Below are positions 17,124-26,877 of a stretch of DNA of 63,172 bases, in pieces. The stretch comes from Flavobacterium sp. (GTDB taxonomy: Bacteria; Bacteroidota; Bacteroidia; Flavobacteriales; Flavobacteriaceae). The position numbers and the translations under genes are program-made. The number at the start of each line of letters is the position of its first letter. Position 1 is the first letter of the stretch. Under the pieces are notes generated by a model. That model was given only the letters and a program-made list of their open reading frames with translations. It was not told the origin of the DNA and made no database searches. The stretch spans positions 1 through 63,172 of the forward strand of contig NZ_SEBS01000021.1 of NCBI RefSeq assembly GCF_004211145.1, in the 5' to 3' direction.

Positions 17124-18518
17124 ATGATTCAAAACGATTCAATAGTCGCATTGGCAACGCCTTCAGGTGCGGGCGCGATTGCCGTTATCCGCGTGTCGGG
17201 ACTCGATGCGATCGGGATAGGCGCGTCGGTTTTCAAATCGGTCCGGAACAAGGATCTGACGAAACAGAAATCGCACACATTGCATTTGGGCCATATCGCC
17301 GACGGTGAGAAAGTCATAGACGAGGTGCTCGTTTCGATTTTTAAAGGACCGAATTCGTACACGGGCGAGAATACCGTCGAGATTTCATGCCACGGCTCGA
17401 CGTACATCCAACAGCAGATCATCCAATTATTGTTACGCAAAGGCTGTCGCATGGCCGATGCGGGCGAATATACGTTGCGCGCGTTTCTCAACGGGAAGCT
17501 CGATTTATCGCAGGCCGAAGCCGTAGCCGATCTGATCGCGTCCGACAACGAGGCGTCACACCAGGTCGCGATGCAACAAATGCGCGGCGGATTCTCAACC
17601 GAGATCGCGCAGCTTCGCGTGGAACTCCTGAACTTTGCATCGCTGATCGAATTGGAACTTGACTTCTCGGAAGAAGATGTCGAGTTCGCCGACCGAACCC
17701 AATTCCGCGAACTTTTGGAACGCATCGAACTCGTCTTGAAACGCCTGATCGATTCGTTCGCGGTCGGAAACGTGATCAAGAACGGAATTCCAGTCGCGAT
17801 CGTGGGCGAACCGAACGTTGGGAAATCGACGTTATTGAACGCGTTGCTCAACGAAGATCGCGCCATCGTGTCGGACATAGCGGGAACGACGCGCGACACG
17901 GTTGAGGACGAGTTGAGCATCGGTGGCATCGGATTCAGATTCATCGATACGGCAGGAATCCGCGATACGAAAGACGTCGTGGAAAGTATCGGCATCCAGA
18001 AGACTTTTGAGAAGATCGCGCAGGCTCAGGTTGTTGTTTATTTAATGGACAATGGACAATTGATAATGGACAATGCTGTTGATACCGCTAAGAATGAGAT
18101 TGAGAAGATACGCAACCAATATCCGATGAAGCCGTTGGTCATCATCGGAAATAAGGCTGATAAATTGTCGGACGCGCAAAAGTCGGACATTGAAACCGCC
18201 ATCCCCGGAATTCTTTTGATTTCGGCCAAAGAGAAGATCGGCGTCGACGATTTGAAGGACAAATTACTGTCGTTCGTGAACACGGGCGCGTTGCGCAACA
18301 ACGAAACGATCGTGACCAACACCCGTCATTACGACTCGTTGCTCAAGGCGCTTGAGGAAATCCAAAAAGTGCGTTTCGGGCTGCAATCGAACTTGTCGTC
18401 AGACCTGATGGCGATCGACATCCGCGAGGCCTTGTATCATTTTGGGATGATTACGGGACAGGTTACGAACGATGAGTTGTTGGGGAATATATTTGCGAAT
18501 TTTTGCATCGGAAAATAA
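17124..18518 (+). CDS. mnmE: tRNA modification GTPase MnmE
   Basis: A 464-residue GTPase that acts with MnmG to modify wobble uridine (cmnm5U) in some tRNAs. Domains: N-terminal folate-binding domain (TIVALATPSGAGAIAVIRVSG, CHGS, GEYTLRAFLNGKLDLSQAEA), helical domain, and inserted G domain with G1 GEPNVGKST, GTTRDT, DTAGIRDT and NKAD, ending in the C-terminal FCIGK with the conserved Cys. The G domain has an odd segment LMDNGQLIMDN (about residues 308-318) encoded by a repeat-like sequence at 18044-18075. See findings. Transcribed alone. Confidence 0.95.
   Translation: MIQNDSIVALATPSGAGAIAVIRVSGLDAIGIGASVFKSVRNKDLTKQKSHTLHLGHIADGEKVIDEVLVSIFKGPNSYTGENTVEISCHGSTYIQQQIIQLLLRKGCRMADAGEYTLRAFLNGKLDLSQAEAVADLIASDNEASHQVAMQQMRGGFSTEIAQLRVELLNFASLIELELDFSEEDVEFADRTQFRELLERIELVLKRLIDSFAVGNVIKNGIPVAIVGEPNVGKSTLLNALLNEDRAIVSDIAGTTRDTVEDELSIGGIGFRFIDTAGIRDTKDVVESIGIQKTFEKIAQAQVVVYLMDNGQLIMDNAVDTAKNEIEKIRNQYPMKPLVIIGNKADKLSDAQKSDIETAIPGILLISAKEKIGVDDLKDKLLSFVNTGALRNNETIVTNTRHYDSLLKALEEIQKVRFGLQSNLSSDLMAIDIREALYHFGMITGQVTNDELLGNIFANFCIGK
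18044..18075 (+). repeat. Intergenic-type repeat embedded in mnmE
   Basis: Three to four copies of a GGACAAT / TGATAAT unit (period mostly 7), read in frame within mnmE. Its complement (CCATTGTCCATT words) is close to the ATTGTCAATTATCCATTG arrays at 37880-37920 and 56130-56160. Confidence 0.6.
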
Positions 18519-18621
18519 ACCAAACAACCAATTCAACCCATCGAAGCGAAAAACTACAACGATTTAGCTTCCGACGATTTTAAAAACGTCCAAAAATCCG
18601 TCCCTGACGTGTGATTTTCCA

Positions 18622-18651
18622 TTGAAATTCCTGTAGCAAACCGTAACTTTG
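18622..18651 (+). promoter_or_regulatory. ppa promoter
   Basis: TTG (18622-18624), 19 bases, TAACTTTG (18644-18651): a close match to the Bacteroidota consensus. Leader to the ppa ATG is about 85 bases. Confidence 0.75.
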
Positions 18652-18743
18652 CGCGCCGGTTTTGGTTTTCTAATCCCGACAAAATTCCTTGTCGCCCGAA
18701 TAAAAACCGAACAGGAAAGAATCAATAAACAAGTAAATCAAGT

Positions 18744-19289
18744 ATGAAAAATTCATGGCATGGCGTCACGTTCGGTGACAAAGCCCCGCAAGTCGTCAAC
18801 GGAATCATTGAAATCCCAAAAGGAAACCGCGCAAAATACGAACTCGATAAGGAAAGTGGCATGTTGATCCTGGATCGCGTGCTGTTCTCGTCGGTCTATT
18901 ATCCCGCGAATTACGGTTTCATCCCGCGTACTTATTGCGATGATAACGATCCGCTTGACATCCTGGTGATTTGCCAGGTCGATATCGTGCCTTTGTGCAT
19001 CGTGTCGGCGAAAGTGATCGGCGTGATGCGCATGGTCGACGGCGGAGAAGCCGATGACAAGATTATCGCAGTGGCTGAAGGCGATCCTAGCGTCAATCAC
19101 ATCAACGACATTTCGGAACTGCCGCAACACTTCATCTCAGAACTAAAAAGCTTCTTCGAGGATTACAAGAAACTCGAGAAAAAGGAAGTCGTCGTCGAAG
19201 AATTCCAGAACCGCGAAACCGCATGGAAAATCATAGAAAAGGCGATCGCCGACTACAACGAGAAATTCAAAAAAGAGAAAACCGTATAA
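18744..19289 (+). CDS. ppa: Inorganic pyrophosphatase
   Basis: A 181-residue family I (soluble, Mg2+-dependent) pyrophosphatase that hydrolyses PPi to drive biosynthesis. Active-site blocks: [41 protein letters not shown] with the metal-binding Asp residues, and [13 protein letters not shown]-terminal [13 protein letters not shown] is typical. Five bases separate its stop from the start of the methyltransferase gene, so the two are co-transcribed. Confidence 0.96.
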   Translation: MKNSWHGVTFGDKAPQVVNGIIEIPKGNRAKYELDKESGMLILDRVLFSSVYYPANYGFIPRTYCDDNDPLDILVICQVDIVPLCIVSAKVIGVMRMVDGGEADDKIIAVAEGDPSVNHINDISELPQHFISELKSFFEDYKKLEKKEVVVEEFQNRETAWKIIEKAIADYNEKFKKEKTV

Positions 19290-19294
19290 CCATC

Positions 19295-19909
19295 ATGGAA
19301 ACCGATCGCAAAAATCATTGGGAAACGGTTTATCAAACCAAGAATCCGAACGAGGTCAGCTGGACGCAAAAAGTCCCGTTGACCTCTTTGGATTTTATCG
19401 CGTCCTTCCATCTCGAAAAATCGGCGAAAATAATCGACATCGGCGGCGGAGACAGCAATCTTGTCGATTGTTTGCTCGAACTTGGTTACGAGAATTTGTC
19501 GGTTTTGGACATTTCCGGGAAAGCGCTCGATAAAGCCAAAGCACGTCTGGGTGAAAAAGCCAGCAAGGTAAACTGGATCGTTTCGGACATCCTCGAATTT
19601 GATCCGACCGAAACCTTCGATGTTTGGCACGACCGCGCCGCGTTTCATTTTTTGACATCCGACGAAGAAATTCGGACCTACGCAGGCATCGCCAAAAAAG
19701 CCGTTTCAAGATTCATGGCGATCGGTACGTTTTCAGAAAATGGTCCGAAGAAATGCAGCGGACTGGAGATTTCGCAATATGATGCCGAAGGTTTATCGCT
19801 TGTACTTGCTGATGATTTCGAACAGATCGAATGTCTCACCGAAGATCACGTAACGCCGTTCGACACCATCCAAAACTTTACTTTTTGCCGTTTCGCGCGA
19901 AAAATATAA
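19295..19909 (+). CDS. Class I SAM-dependent methyltransferase
   Basis: A 204-residue methyltransferase with motif I IIDIGGGDSNLVD, motif II-like VLDISGKALDKAK, and DVWHDRAAFHFLT. It matches a small family of class I methyltransferases whose members often begin WETVYQTKNPNEVSWTQ; substrate unknown (related proteins are annotated as thiopurine-type or trans-aconitate-type). Start at 19295, because the upstream extension overlaps ppa in another frame. Second gene of the ppa unit. Confidence 0.85.
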   Translation: METDRKNHWETVYQTKNPNEVSWTQKVPLTSLDFIASFHLEKSAKIIDIGGGDSNLVDCLLELGYENLSVLDISGKALDKAKARLGEKASKVNWIVSDILEFDPTETFDVWHDRAAFHFLTSDEEIRTYAGIAKKAVSRFMAIGTFSENGPKKCSGLEISQYDAEGLSLVLADDFEQIECLTEDHVTPFDTIQNFTFCRFARKI

Positions 19910-19976
19910 CAGTCGGCAAAACGGATTTCATCATCGGAACACTATCTTTACGAAACAACAACGTAAAACTTAAAGT

Positions 19977-20477
19977 ATGAAAAGTAAAATTGCATTCCTC
20001 GCGCTTTTGTTCGTGTCTTTCATGGCCAATGCTCAGGATAAAAAAGCCGCAAGTCCCGCCGAAACAGCGACAGGAACCGTAAACGGAGCCAAAATCACCG
20101 TAAATTACGGAGCGCCTTCAGTCAAAGGTCGTGAAATCTGGGGCGGACTCGTTCCTTATGGAAAAGTATGGCGCGCCGGAGCGAATGACGCGACGACGTT
20201 TGAAACCAGCCAGAAAATCACCGTCGAAGGCAAGGAATTGCCAGCCGGAAAATACTCGTTCTTCATCATTCCTGAAAAAGAAAGCGCCACGATCGTTTTC
20301 AACAAGGAAGCCAAGCAATGGGGCGCGTATGATTATGACGAGAAAAAAGACCAATTGCGCGTCGTCGTAAAACCAACTGCGGCAAAATCAAAAACCGAAA
20401 AACTCACGTATTCCATAAACGCCAAAGGATTGTTGATCCAATGGGATTCCTGGGATATTCCGGTCGCGATCAAATAA
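19977..20477 (+). CDS. DUF2911 family secreted protein
   Basis: A 166-residue protein with signal peptide MKSKIAFLALLFVSFMANAQ. The mature part matches DUF2911: SPAETATGTVNGAKITVNYG, SVKGREIWGGLVPYGKVWRAGAN, EGKELPAGKYSFFIIP. Function of the family is unknown; it is common in Bacteroidota and predicted periplasmic. The family start is confirmed by the signal peptide. Confidence 0.88.
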   Translation: MKSKIAFLALLFVSFMANAQDKKAASPAETATGTVNGAKITVNYGAPSVKGREIWGGLVPYGKVWRAGANDATTFETSQKITVEGKELPAGKYSFFIIPEKESATIVFNKEAKQWGAYDYDEKKDQLRVVVKPTAAKSKTEKLTYSINAKGLLIQWDSWDIPVAIK

Positions 20478-20496
20478 TTCGACTACATTAAAATAG

Positions 20497-20530
20497 AAAA
20501 GCGCAATCTCACGACTGCGCTTTTTTTTTA
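20497..20530. terminator. Terminator after DUF2911 gene
   Basis: AAAGCGCA, a loop of about 9 bases, TGCGCTT and nine T residues. It ends at the stop of the convergent gene at 20528. Confidence 0.85.
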
Positions 20531-20929
20531 TTTCAAAGCTTGAGCTCCGGCTTTCGCGACCGTTGCGTCGTCGTCGACCGTGCTTCCGGAAACGCCAATC
20601 GCACCGATGAATTCGCCCGCCCCGTTCTTGAGTACGACGCCGCCGGGAAACGTGATCAAACCGTTATTCGAATTCTCGATCTGGAACAACGGTTTTCCGG
20701 GTTGGACGAGCGGGCTCAAATCGGCCGTGTCCATTTGGAAGAAAATCGCGGTTTTGGCTTTCTTGATCGAAATGTCGGTCGAACCCAGCCAAGCGCCGTC
20801 GTTCCTGACGAAGGCGACTAAATTCGCTCCTGAATCGACGACCGCGATATTCATTTTCGTGTTGATGTCGGCGGCTTTTTGTTTGGCTGCCATGATAATT
20901 TCTTCGGCTTGTGATAACGTAACGTCCAT
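20528..20929 (-). CDS. GlcG/HbpS family protein (DUF336)
   Basis: A 133-residue protein of the GlcG / HbpS family (heme-degrading or heme-binding in some members, unknown in most). Blocks: LSQAEEIIMAAKQKAADINT, NIAVVDSGANLVAFVRNDGA, GVVLKNGAGEFIGAIGVSGS, and C-terminal DDATVAKAGAQAL. Normal length. Cytoplasmic, no signal peptide. Transcribed alone, convergent with DUF2911. Confidence 0.88.
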   Translation of the reverse strand: MDVTLSQAEEIIMAAKQKAADINTKMNIAVVDSGANLVAFVRNDGAWLGSTDISIKKAKTAIFFQMDTADLSPLVQPGKPLFQIENSNNGLITFPGGVVLKNGAGEFIGAIGVSGSTVDDDATVAKAGAQALK

Positions 20930-21020
20930 GTTGTATTTTTTTAGGATCGTAAATTACATCTTGCCTACGAAGAAATCTTTACAACAAAACCGATAAGATT
21001 TACACAGTTGAGTTTGGCAA

Positions 21021-21863
21021 CTATTTTCGCAGGTCGGCGTAACTGATGAGTTTGACGTTTCTCTTTTTCAACAATTTCTTGATCTCGGGATTCGTAAACA
21101 GATCGGTCACTCCTTGCCTATCCTCGGCCACATGTTCGTAACCGATGTGGTGCACGGCTCGCAATTCGGCATTGTCGAAACCAGGATGATCGAGGAACAT
21201 GTAGGTTTTTCCGGCTTCGAGAGTTTCAATTGTTTTCTTGAACGCCGCGAGTTTTTCGGCCGACGTTTTCGCGGGTCCCGAATAGCCGATCCCGACGACA
21301 TCCGAATTGTGGATATCGTTCAAAAGCCCGTATTCCTTCGCCAAACGATTCGACAACGCCTTGACTTCATCGGTCATCATCGAGCAGTTCATGTGGCCTG
21401 AAATATGGCTCACGCGCGGAACGTATTTCTTTACGAGTTCGATCTGGGCTCGGAATTCGGCCTCTATCTCAGCGAGCTTCCATGCGTTTTCGAGCAAGGC
21501 TTGTTTCGGGTAGGCCGCGTCGGGATAAATCTTGGGGAAGAAATAACCATCGGCGTCGCAAAGGCTAGGGCATTGGGTCAACGGGCGCCATTTTATATTG
21601 TCCCATTCGCTCGTGAGCGCCAAATGGATTCCGACATCGACATTGGGATTTTGCCGCAACAGCTTCACGGCTTCAGGAAACCAGGGCGACGCGGCAATGA
21701 TTTCTATCGACGTTTCGACGCCTTTCACATGACTCTCGATCAGCGCTTCATTGCCTGAATGTGTGTAACCCATGTCGTCGCCACGAACGATGAGCCGAAT
21801 CTCTTTTTGCTGTCCGAAGCAACAAGCTCCCGATAATAATAATGCAAACAAAACCTTGTTCAT
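21021..21863 (-). CDS. ChbG/HpnK-like carbohydrate deacetylase, secreted
   Basis: A 280-residue member of the ChbG / YdjC deacetylase family (N-acetyl removal from sugars or lipids). Metal ligands are in RGDDMGYTHSGNEALIE (Asp) and in the later HISGHMNC (His pair). An N-terminal segment MNKVLFALLLSGACCFGQQ is a signal peptide, placing it in the periplasm or beyond. It also carries VDVGIHLALTSEW with a conserved His and the tail HVAEDRQGVTDLF. Transcribed alone. Confidence 0.88.
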   Translation of the reverse strand: MNKVLFALLLSGACCFGQQKEIRLIVRGDDMGYTHSGNEALIESHVKGVETSIEIIAASPWFPEAVKLLRQNPNVDVGIHLALTSEWDNIKWRPLTQCPSLCDADGYFFPKIYPDAAYPKQALLENAWKLAEIEAEFRAQIELVKKYVPRVSHISGHMNCSMMTDEVKALSNRLAKEYGLLNDIHNSDVVGIGYSGPAKTSAEKLAAFKKTIETLEAGKTYMFLDHPGFDNAELRAVHHIGYEHVAEDRQGVTDLFTNPEIKKLLKKRNVKLISYADLRK

Positions 21864-21978
21864 GTTTTTGATTTTCGTGAAAATAATGAATTTTTCGCTC
21901 GTGGTACGGGTTGCGCTATGTTAGGTTAAAGTTAATACCTATATTTAACCTCGCTAACCAAACCGATACCACCATTGC

Positions 21979-24408
21979 ATGGGCGCCAAATTCCAACGAA
22001 ATTACTTCGACTGGTTTCTTAAAAGACCCCGAATTTCAGGATTGCTCGTTTCACTTTTACTGACCGTGATCGTTTGCATCATCGCATTTCAGCGATACGA
22101 GATGTCGCGGAATTCAGAGAAGCGCGAAATGTACAACATGCTCGATGTCGTGCACCGCAACCTCTAACAATCGATCAAGAACTGCTATACGACGACATTG
22201 ACGCTCGCACTTACCGTAAGCGACGATGGCAAGCCTCAGAATTTCGACGAGATCGGGGCGAAATTGCTCGAATCCAACACATTGATCGACGCGGTCGAAC
22301 TCGTGCCGAACGGCGTGATCACCTATATTTATCCGATGTCAGGCAACGGACCTGCCTTGGGTTTCGATATTTTGAATTCGCCCGACCATCGCGACGAAGC
22401 CATGCGTTCGCTCCATTCTGCCAAGATGTATTTCGCGGGTCCACTGGAATTGCAGCAAGGCGGAAGCGGCATCATCGGGCGATTGCCGGTGTATCAAAAC
22501 GGAAAATTCTGGGGATTTTCGGCCGTCGTGATTCGAACCGAAAAACTGTATCAGGTTTCCGGAATCCACGCGATCGATGAAAGCCGCTATTATTTCCAGC
22601 TCGCAAAACTCAATCCCGTCACGAAGAAACGCGAGTTTTTCCTGCCCGATTCGGTCGATCTTTCAAAAAGCTATTACGCATCCAAAACGATTCCCGACGG
22701 CGGCTGGGAACTTTACCTGATCTCGAAAAACAAATACGGCCCGCTTTGGCCCGTACTTCCGATCGTATTTTTCGGGTTGATACTCGCCGTGCTCTTTGGG
22801 TTCGTGCTCGCGATCGTACTCGAAAAACCCGCTGAGGCCGTGAGACAAAGCGAAGCAAGATTCGAAGCGCTCTTCAACGATTCGCCTGTCGCCTTGTGGG
22901 AAGAAGATTTCTCGAAAGTAAAAACGCATTTGGGCAAACTCGGTCTGATCGGCTGTGCGCCCGACGTCGCGTTGAATTATTTCAGGATGCATCCCGAAAC
23001 CGTAGAGAACTGTCTCAAATTGGTGTCGATCATCAACGTCAACGACGAATGCCTGAAACTCCACACGCCCAAAACCAAACAAGAACTGATAAGCACGAAT
23101 CTCGACGCGATAATCGGCAAGGAAACGCGAAACGCGTTCATCAAGCAATTGACCGCGGTCTGCATGGAATTGTCGCAAACCACGATGGATACGAGAATGC
23201 GTGACGGAAACGGCAATGACCGCGAACTGTTCCTGCAATGGACGGTGATGCGCGGATACGAGGACGACCTGGATCGCGTAATCATTTCGACCGAAGACAT
23301 CACCGACAGGAAAAACGCCGAGAAGATCATCTACACGTCCCAACAGCGCATCGAATCGCTGATCAATACGATCGACGGCGTGGTTTGGGAAAGCGATTTC
23401 ACGAGCGACAACATCACGTTCGTCAACAAGAAAGCCGAGGAAATCACAGGTTACCCAACCCGGCAATGGTTGTCGGAAAATGATTTCTGGACCAAACACC
23501 TGCATCCCGACGACCGTGCGAAAGCGTTGCGCGACTACAAGGAAAACGTAAAGGAACACAACCAGTTCGAATTCGAATATCGTTTCATGAAAAGCGACGG
23601 CGACTATATTTGGGTGCGCGATTACGTGAACGTCGTCAAGGAAAACGGAAAACCGGCGTTCGTGCGCGGCATCATGCTCGATATCACGAAGGAAAAGGAA
23701 TCCGAGGAAAAACTCAACGAATCGCTGAAACTCGTCATCGAACAAAACAAAAGGCTGCAGAATTTCTCGTACATCGTGTCGCACAATTTGCGTTCGCACA
23801 CGAGCAACATCCAGTCGATCGCGGCGTTGATGGAATCGATGGAATCCGAATCAGAGCGCAAACACATGCTCAACATGTTGCGAACGGTTTCAGGCTCGTT
23901 GAACGAAACGATGACGAACCTGAACGAGGTCGTGAACATCCAGACGAACATCAGTTTGGTGTCTGAAAACCTGAACCTGAAACAATACATCGACAATACG
24001 CTGGCGGTGTTGTCGGAACAGATCGTGACCAAAAAAGCGATCATCGACGTGAACGTTTCCGACGATGTCGAAATCTTGTTCAATGCCGCCTATCTTGAGA
24101 GTATTTTGTTGAATTTGGTGTCGAACGCGATCCGCTACAGCAGCGCCGAAAGACAACCTGAAATCGACATCGAATGGATCGGGAAAAACGGCGTCAAGTC
24201 GCTCAAGATTTCCGACAACGGTATCGGCATCGACCTTAAAAAATACGGCGACAAGATTTTCGGAATGTACAAAACCTTCAGCAACAACCCGGATTCGCGC
24301 GGCATAGGATTGTTCATCACGAAGAACCAGATCGATGCGATGGGCGGAACGATAAGCGTCGAAAGCGAACCCGGAAAAGGAACGAACTTCGTGATTACAT
24401 TCAAATAA
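21979..24408 (+). pseudogene. CHASE/PAS sensor histidine kinase interrupted by an in-frame TAA
   Basis: One reading frame of 810 codons that would encode a membrane histidine kinase but for a TAA at 22165-22167 after 62 residues. Before the stop: a transmembrane segment (GLLVSLLLTVIVCIIAF). After it, in the same frame: a CHASE-like sensor region (AVELVPNGVITYIYPM, GGSGIIGRLPVYQNGKFWGF), a second membrane span (LPIVFFGLILAVLFGFVLAIV), two PAS domains, the phospho-acceptor box FSYIVSHNLRSHTSN, and a HATPase domain (NLVSNAIRYSS, DNGIGIDL, RGIGLFITKNQIDAMGG). The next possible restart (TTG, 22198) would lack the first membrane span. Could be a nonsense mutation, readthrough or an assembly error. 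Confidence 0.75.
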
Positions 24409-24417
24409 TCGGCAAAA

Positions 24418-26376
24418 TTACTTGACCATCAATTTCTTTACGGTCGATTTCCCTTCGGATGTTATTTTCGCCAAATACAGTCCAGAAGTCAACTGTAGCC
24501 GTATTTCGCGGTTCGGTTCATAAACCGTTTCCAGTACTTTTTGTCCCGAAACGTTGAAGATTTCAATCGTTCCGTTCGAATTACCTGAAACCGCGATGCT
24601 GTCTGTCGTCGGATTCGGATAGATCACGACTTTCTCCACTTCGAATTGACCTGATGAAAGGCTCGAAAACCATTGTTCGCCCGCGTGGATTCCCCAGATA
24701 TAATCGGCCAAATCGGGATAATCGATAAATGGATTGCGGTTCACCTGCCATTCGTAGACGATGTTGTTGCGGCGCATCTCGAAATCGTCACGCGGATCGC
24801 TGTGGTTCCAGGTCAGCAGGGACGCGAGGTCGCCCATAATTTTATTTCCGGCGGTATCGGTCGGGTTGCCGTCGACGAGATTCAAACCGTTGTATCGGAC
24901 GGCCATGTAGAACAAACTGCGCGCGACATCGCCTTTCCAACTGCCTGCGTTTCCAGCCGGACCGTTGTAATCGGAGCCGTAATCGCGGTTGCTGCGAAGC
25001 GTGTTTTCAGGTCCGTCCTCGGCGCGGATGTGATGCGCGTCGGCATGACCAGCGAGCAAATCATCGGCGCTCGTGGGCAACCAAACGTTGATTCCGTCGG
25101 GCGTCGAACTCGTGCCGTCCATGAACGAACCGCGAGATTGCGGGAAAATGTGCTCACGATTCCACGAACCGACGTTACTTGCGGTCGATTGGAATTTATA
25201 CTTGCCGCGTCCCTGCTCCACGTACATCAACCACACTTGATTGCTGTTCAACGGGTTCTGATCGGCGATCGTGAGAATGTCGGTCACGTCGCCGTAATTC
25301 TGCGCGTGAACCACAGCCGGATTCGCGATAATATCCTGGATCGCCTGTTTCAATACGTCCCCGGCTTTCCCTTCGAGGGACGCATAATAACCTGCGGGAG
25401 TTGTGGGAGCGATTACGCCATACGTAGGATTCACGGGCGTGCCCCAAGTTCCGACGGTAAAGTCGTTGTCGATTACGATTTTGGAAATGTTGTCGTTGAG
25501 TCGGTTATAGCCTGTCGGGAGCGTTCCGAAACGGATCCTGAAAATCTCGTCGCCTTCGTTTTGGGAATCGTCGGTAATCGTGATCGATGTCGAAAAAGTC
25601 GTGGCGCCGGTTGGAATCGTAACCGTGGTCGTTCCCGTAAAATCAGACAAATTGAAGTTTGTGCCGACCAATGTAAAATTAAATGTAAGATTCGAAGTCA
25701 CGGCCGTTTGGGTCGTAAATGTGATCGTGAACGACGCGCCTTCAGCAATTTCGTAAGCCGTCGGATTCACTGAAATCGTAACGCCGTTGAATAGTACGCC
25801 CGACCCGTCGTTGTTGGCGCCCGGCGTTGGATTTTTGGTCTCGTATGTTCCGTCGGGCTTTCTCTGAACCGATTGTGTCGTGCCTTGCCCATTCTCGTCT
25901 TCGTTGTATTGGACCGTCAACCCAAGCAATGTCATGAGCGCGGTCGCGTCGATGTCGCTGGTGTCGTACGCCAAAGCGCTGATGAGATTCGCGGTCGTAG
26001 CCAATGTGTCGTTCGGAAAATCGGACGGATTTCCCAAATACAAACCAACCGCATCCGGACCATTCTGGATGATGCTTGTCGCGAATAATTTATCGGGAAC
26101 CGGTGACACAAGTTCGTTTCCGATGAGCGCGATTCCGTTCACATCGGTGACGACACCGTCAAGATCGATAGTGAAGTAACTCTTGTTGCTGTTAGTCGCG
26201 CCGTTAAAGAAAACGAGCACGTAACCGTCGAGTGAAAAATTGGGAACATCTGATTTGAGTTCGATGAATTCCTTGTCATCGGTACTCGGAGTATCCGAAT
26301 CGAGTTCGTTGATTACAACTTGCGAAGTGCCGATAAATGGCAACAAAAGCCAAAACAGCAGGGTATTTTTTAGCAT
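24418..26376 (-). CDS. Secreted endonuclease I with type IX sorting domain
   Basis: A 652-residue multi-domain exported protein. Signal peptide MLKNTLLFWLLLPFIGTSQ; residues about 20-170 a lamin-tail-like or related domain (VVINELDSDTPSTDDKEFIE); about 205-305 a Calx-beta domain (FTTQTAVTSNLTFNFTL, NEGDEIFRIRFG); about 320-560 an endonuclease I domain with NREHIFPQSRGSF (His-containing catalytic motif) and HADAHHIRAED; C-terminal 80 residues are a type IX sorting domain (VVIYPNPTTDSIAVSG, GLYLAKITSEGKSTVKKLMVK). Probably degrades extracellular DNA. The start at 26376 removes a 14-codon extension. Confidence 0.9.
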   Translation of the reverse strand: MLKNTLLFWLLLPFIGTSQVVINELDSDTPSTDDKEFIELKSDVPNFSLDGYVLVFFNGATNSNKSYFTIDLDGVVTDVNGIALIGNELVSPVPDKLFATSIIQNGPDAVGLYLGNPSDFPNDTLATTANLISALAYDTSDIDATALMTLLGLTVQYNEDENGQGTTQSVQRKPDGTYETKNPTPGANNDGSGVLFNGVTISVNPTAYEIAEGASFTITFTTQTAVTSNLTFNFTLVGTNFNLSDFTGTTTVTIPTGATTFSTSITITDDSQNEGDEIFRIRFGTLPTGYNRLNDNISKIVIDNDFTVGTWGTPVNPTYGVIAPTTPAGYYASLEGKAGDVLKQAIQDIIANPAVVHAQNYGDVTDILTIADQNPLNSNQVWLMYVEQGRGKYKFQSTASNVGSWNREHIFPQSRGSFMDGTSSTPDGINVWLPTSADDLLAGHADAHHIRAEDGPENTLRSNRDYGSDYNGPAGNAGSWKGDVARSLFYMAVRYNGLNLVDGNPTDTAGNKIMGDLASLLTWNHSDPRDDFEMRRNNIVYEWQVNRNPFIDYPDLADYIWGIHAGEQWFSSLSSGQFEVEKVVIYPNPTTDSIAVSGNSNGTIEIFNVSGQKVLETVYEPNREIRLQLTSGLYLAKITSEGKSTVKKLMVK

Positions 26377-26595
26377 TCCGGGAAATTTTAGTCGCTGCAA
26401 ATTTACGCGATAAAACATTCCATCAGATACGGTTTGGATTAAAACGACGTTGTAAACGTGTTAAATATGTTTTTTGCTGTAAGATTTTATCCCTTGATTT
26501 AGGGATAAATACAATATACCATGTTTTAGTTATTGCCAGAAACTGTAATAGTAGGTATTTTAGTATCACCAAACACCCAAACAAAAGATTTGCGT

Positions 26596-26811
26596 ATGAA
26601 AATGCCCTGTCAGGAATACGAACTACAAATACGAAAAGCACGCGAAACCATAGGTTTGCTCGAGGACAAACTCCAAAAAGTGCGACAGAAACTGGAAAAA
26701 AGTCCTGAAGACGCCACATTCAGGCGCGAACTCAAACAAATCACACTCGACATGACCATCACGATGAATGAACTGGAACATGCGAAATCGGAGTTTGAGA
26801 ACTGCAAATAG
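26596..26811 (+). CDS. Small coiled-coil protein
   Basis: A 71-residue protein, MKMPCQEYELQIRKARET and so on, almost entirely helical with heptad-like spacing (LLEDKLQKVRQKLEKSPED, LDMTITMNELEHAKSEFENC). No recognised family. Charge-rich and probably a coiled coil. Start at 26596 rather than the frame opening at 26533, because the upstream part is not helical. Confidence 0.5.
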   Translation: MKMPCQEYELQIRKARETIGLLEDKLQKVRQKLEKSPEDATFRRELKQITLDMTITMNELEHAKSEFENCK

Positions 26812-26837
26812 GCCTAAAATCCAGTCGATTTAAATAA

Positions 26838-26875
26838 AAAAGTGACCGTCGTTTTTGCGAATCGGCCACTGTTTC
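26838..26875 (-). terminator. Terminator after MoxR-like gene
   Basis: Minus strand: AGTGGCCG, loop, CGGTCACT with one mismatch, then TTTTTTATTTAAA. It lies a few bases past the stop of the gene at 26878. Confidence 0.7.
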
Positions 26876-26877
26876 AT

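Noticed and set aside
18519..18621. Gene remnant after mnmE (NYNDLASDDFKN in one frame)
   Set aside because: Only about 20 codons with no start, and no family recognised.
22663..23799. A 378-residue minus-strand frame opposite the histidine kinase
   Set aside because: Strong domain evidence on the plus strand; the minus frame has no motif.
24673..25773. A 366-residue plus-strand frame opposite the endonuclease I gene
   Set aside because: The minus strand has signal peptide, domains and sorting signal in one frame; the plus frame is rich in Arg and Val with no domain.
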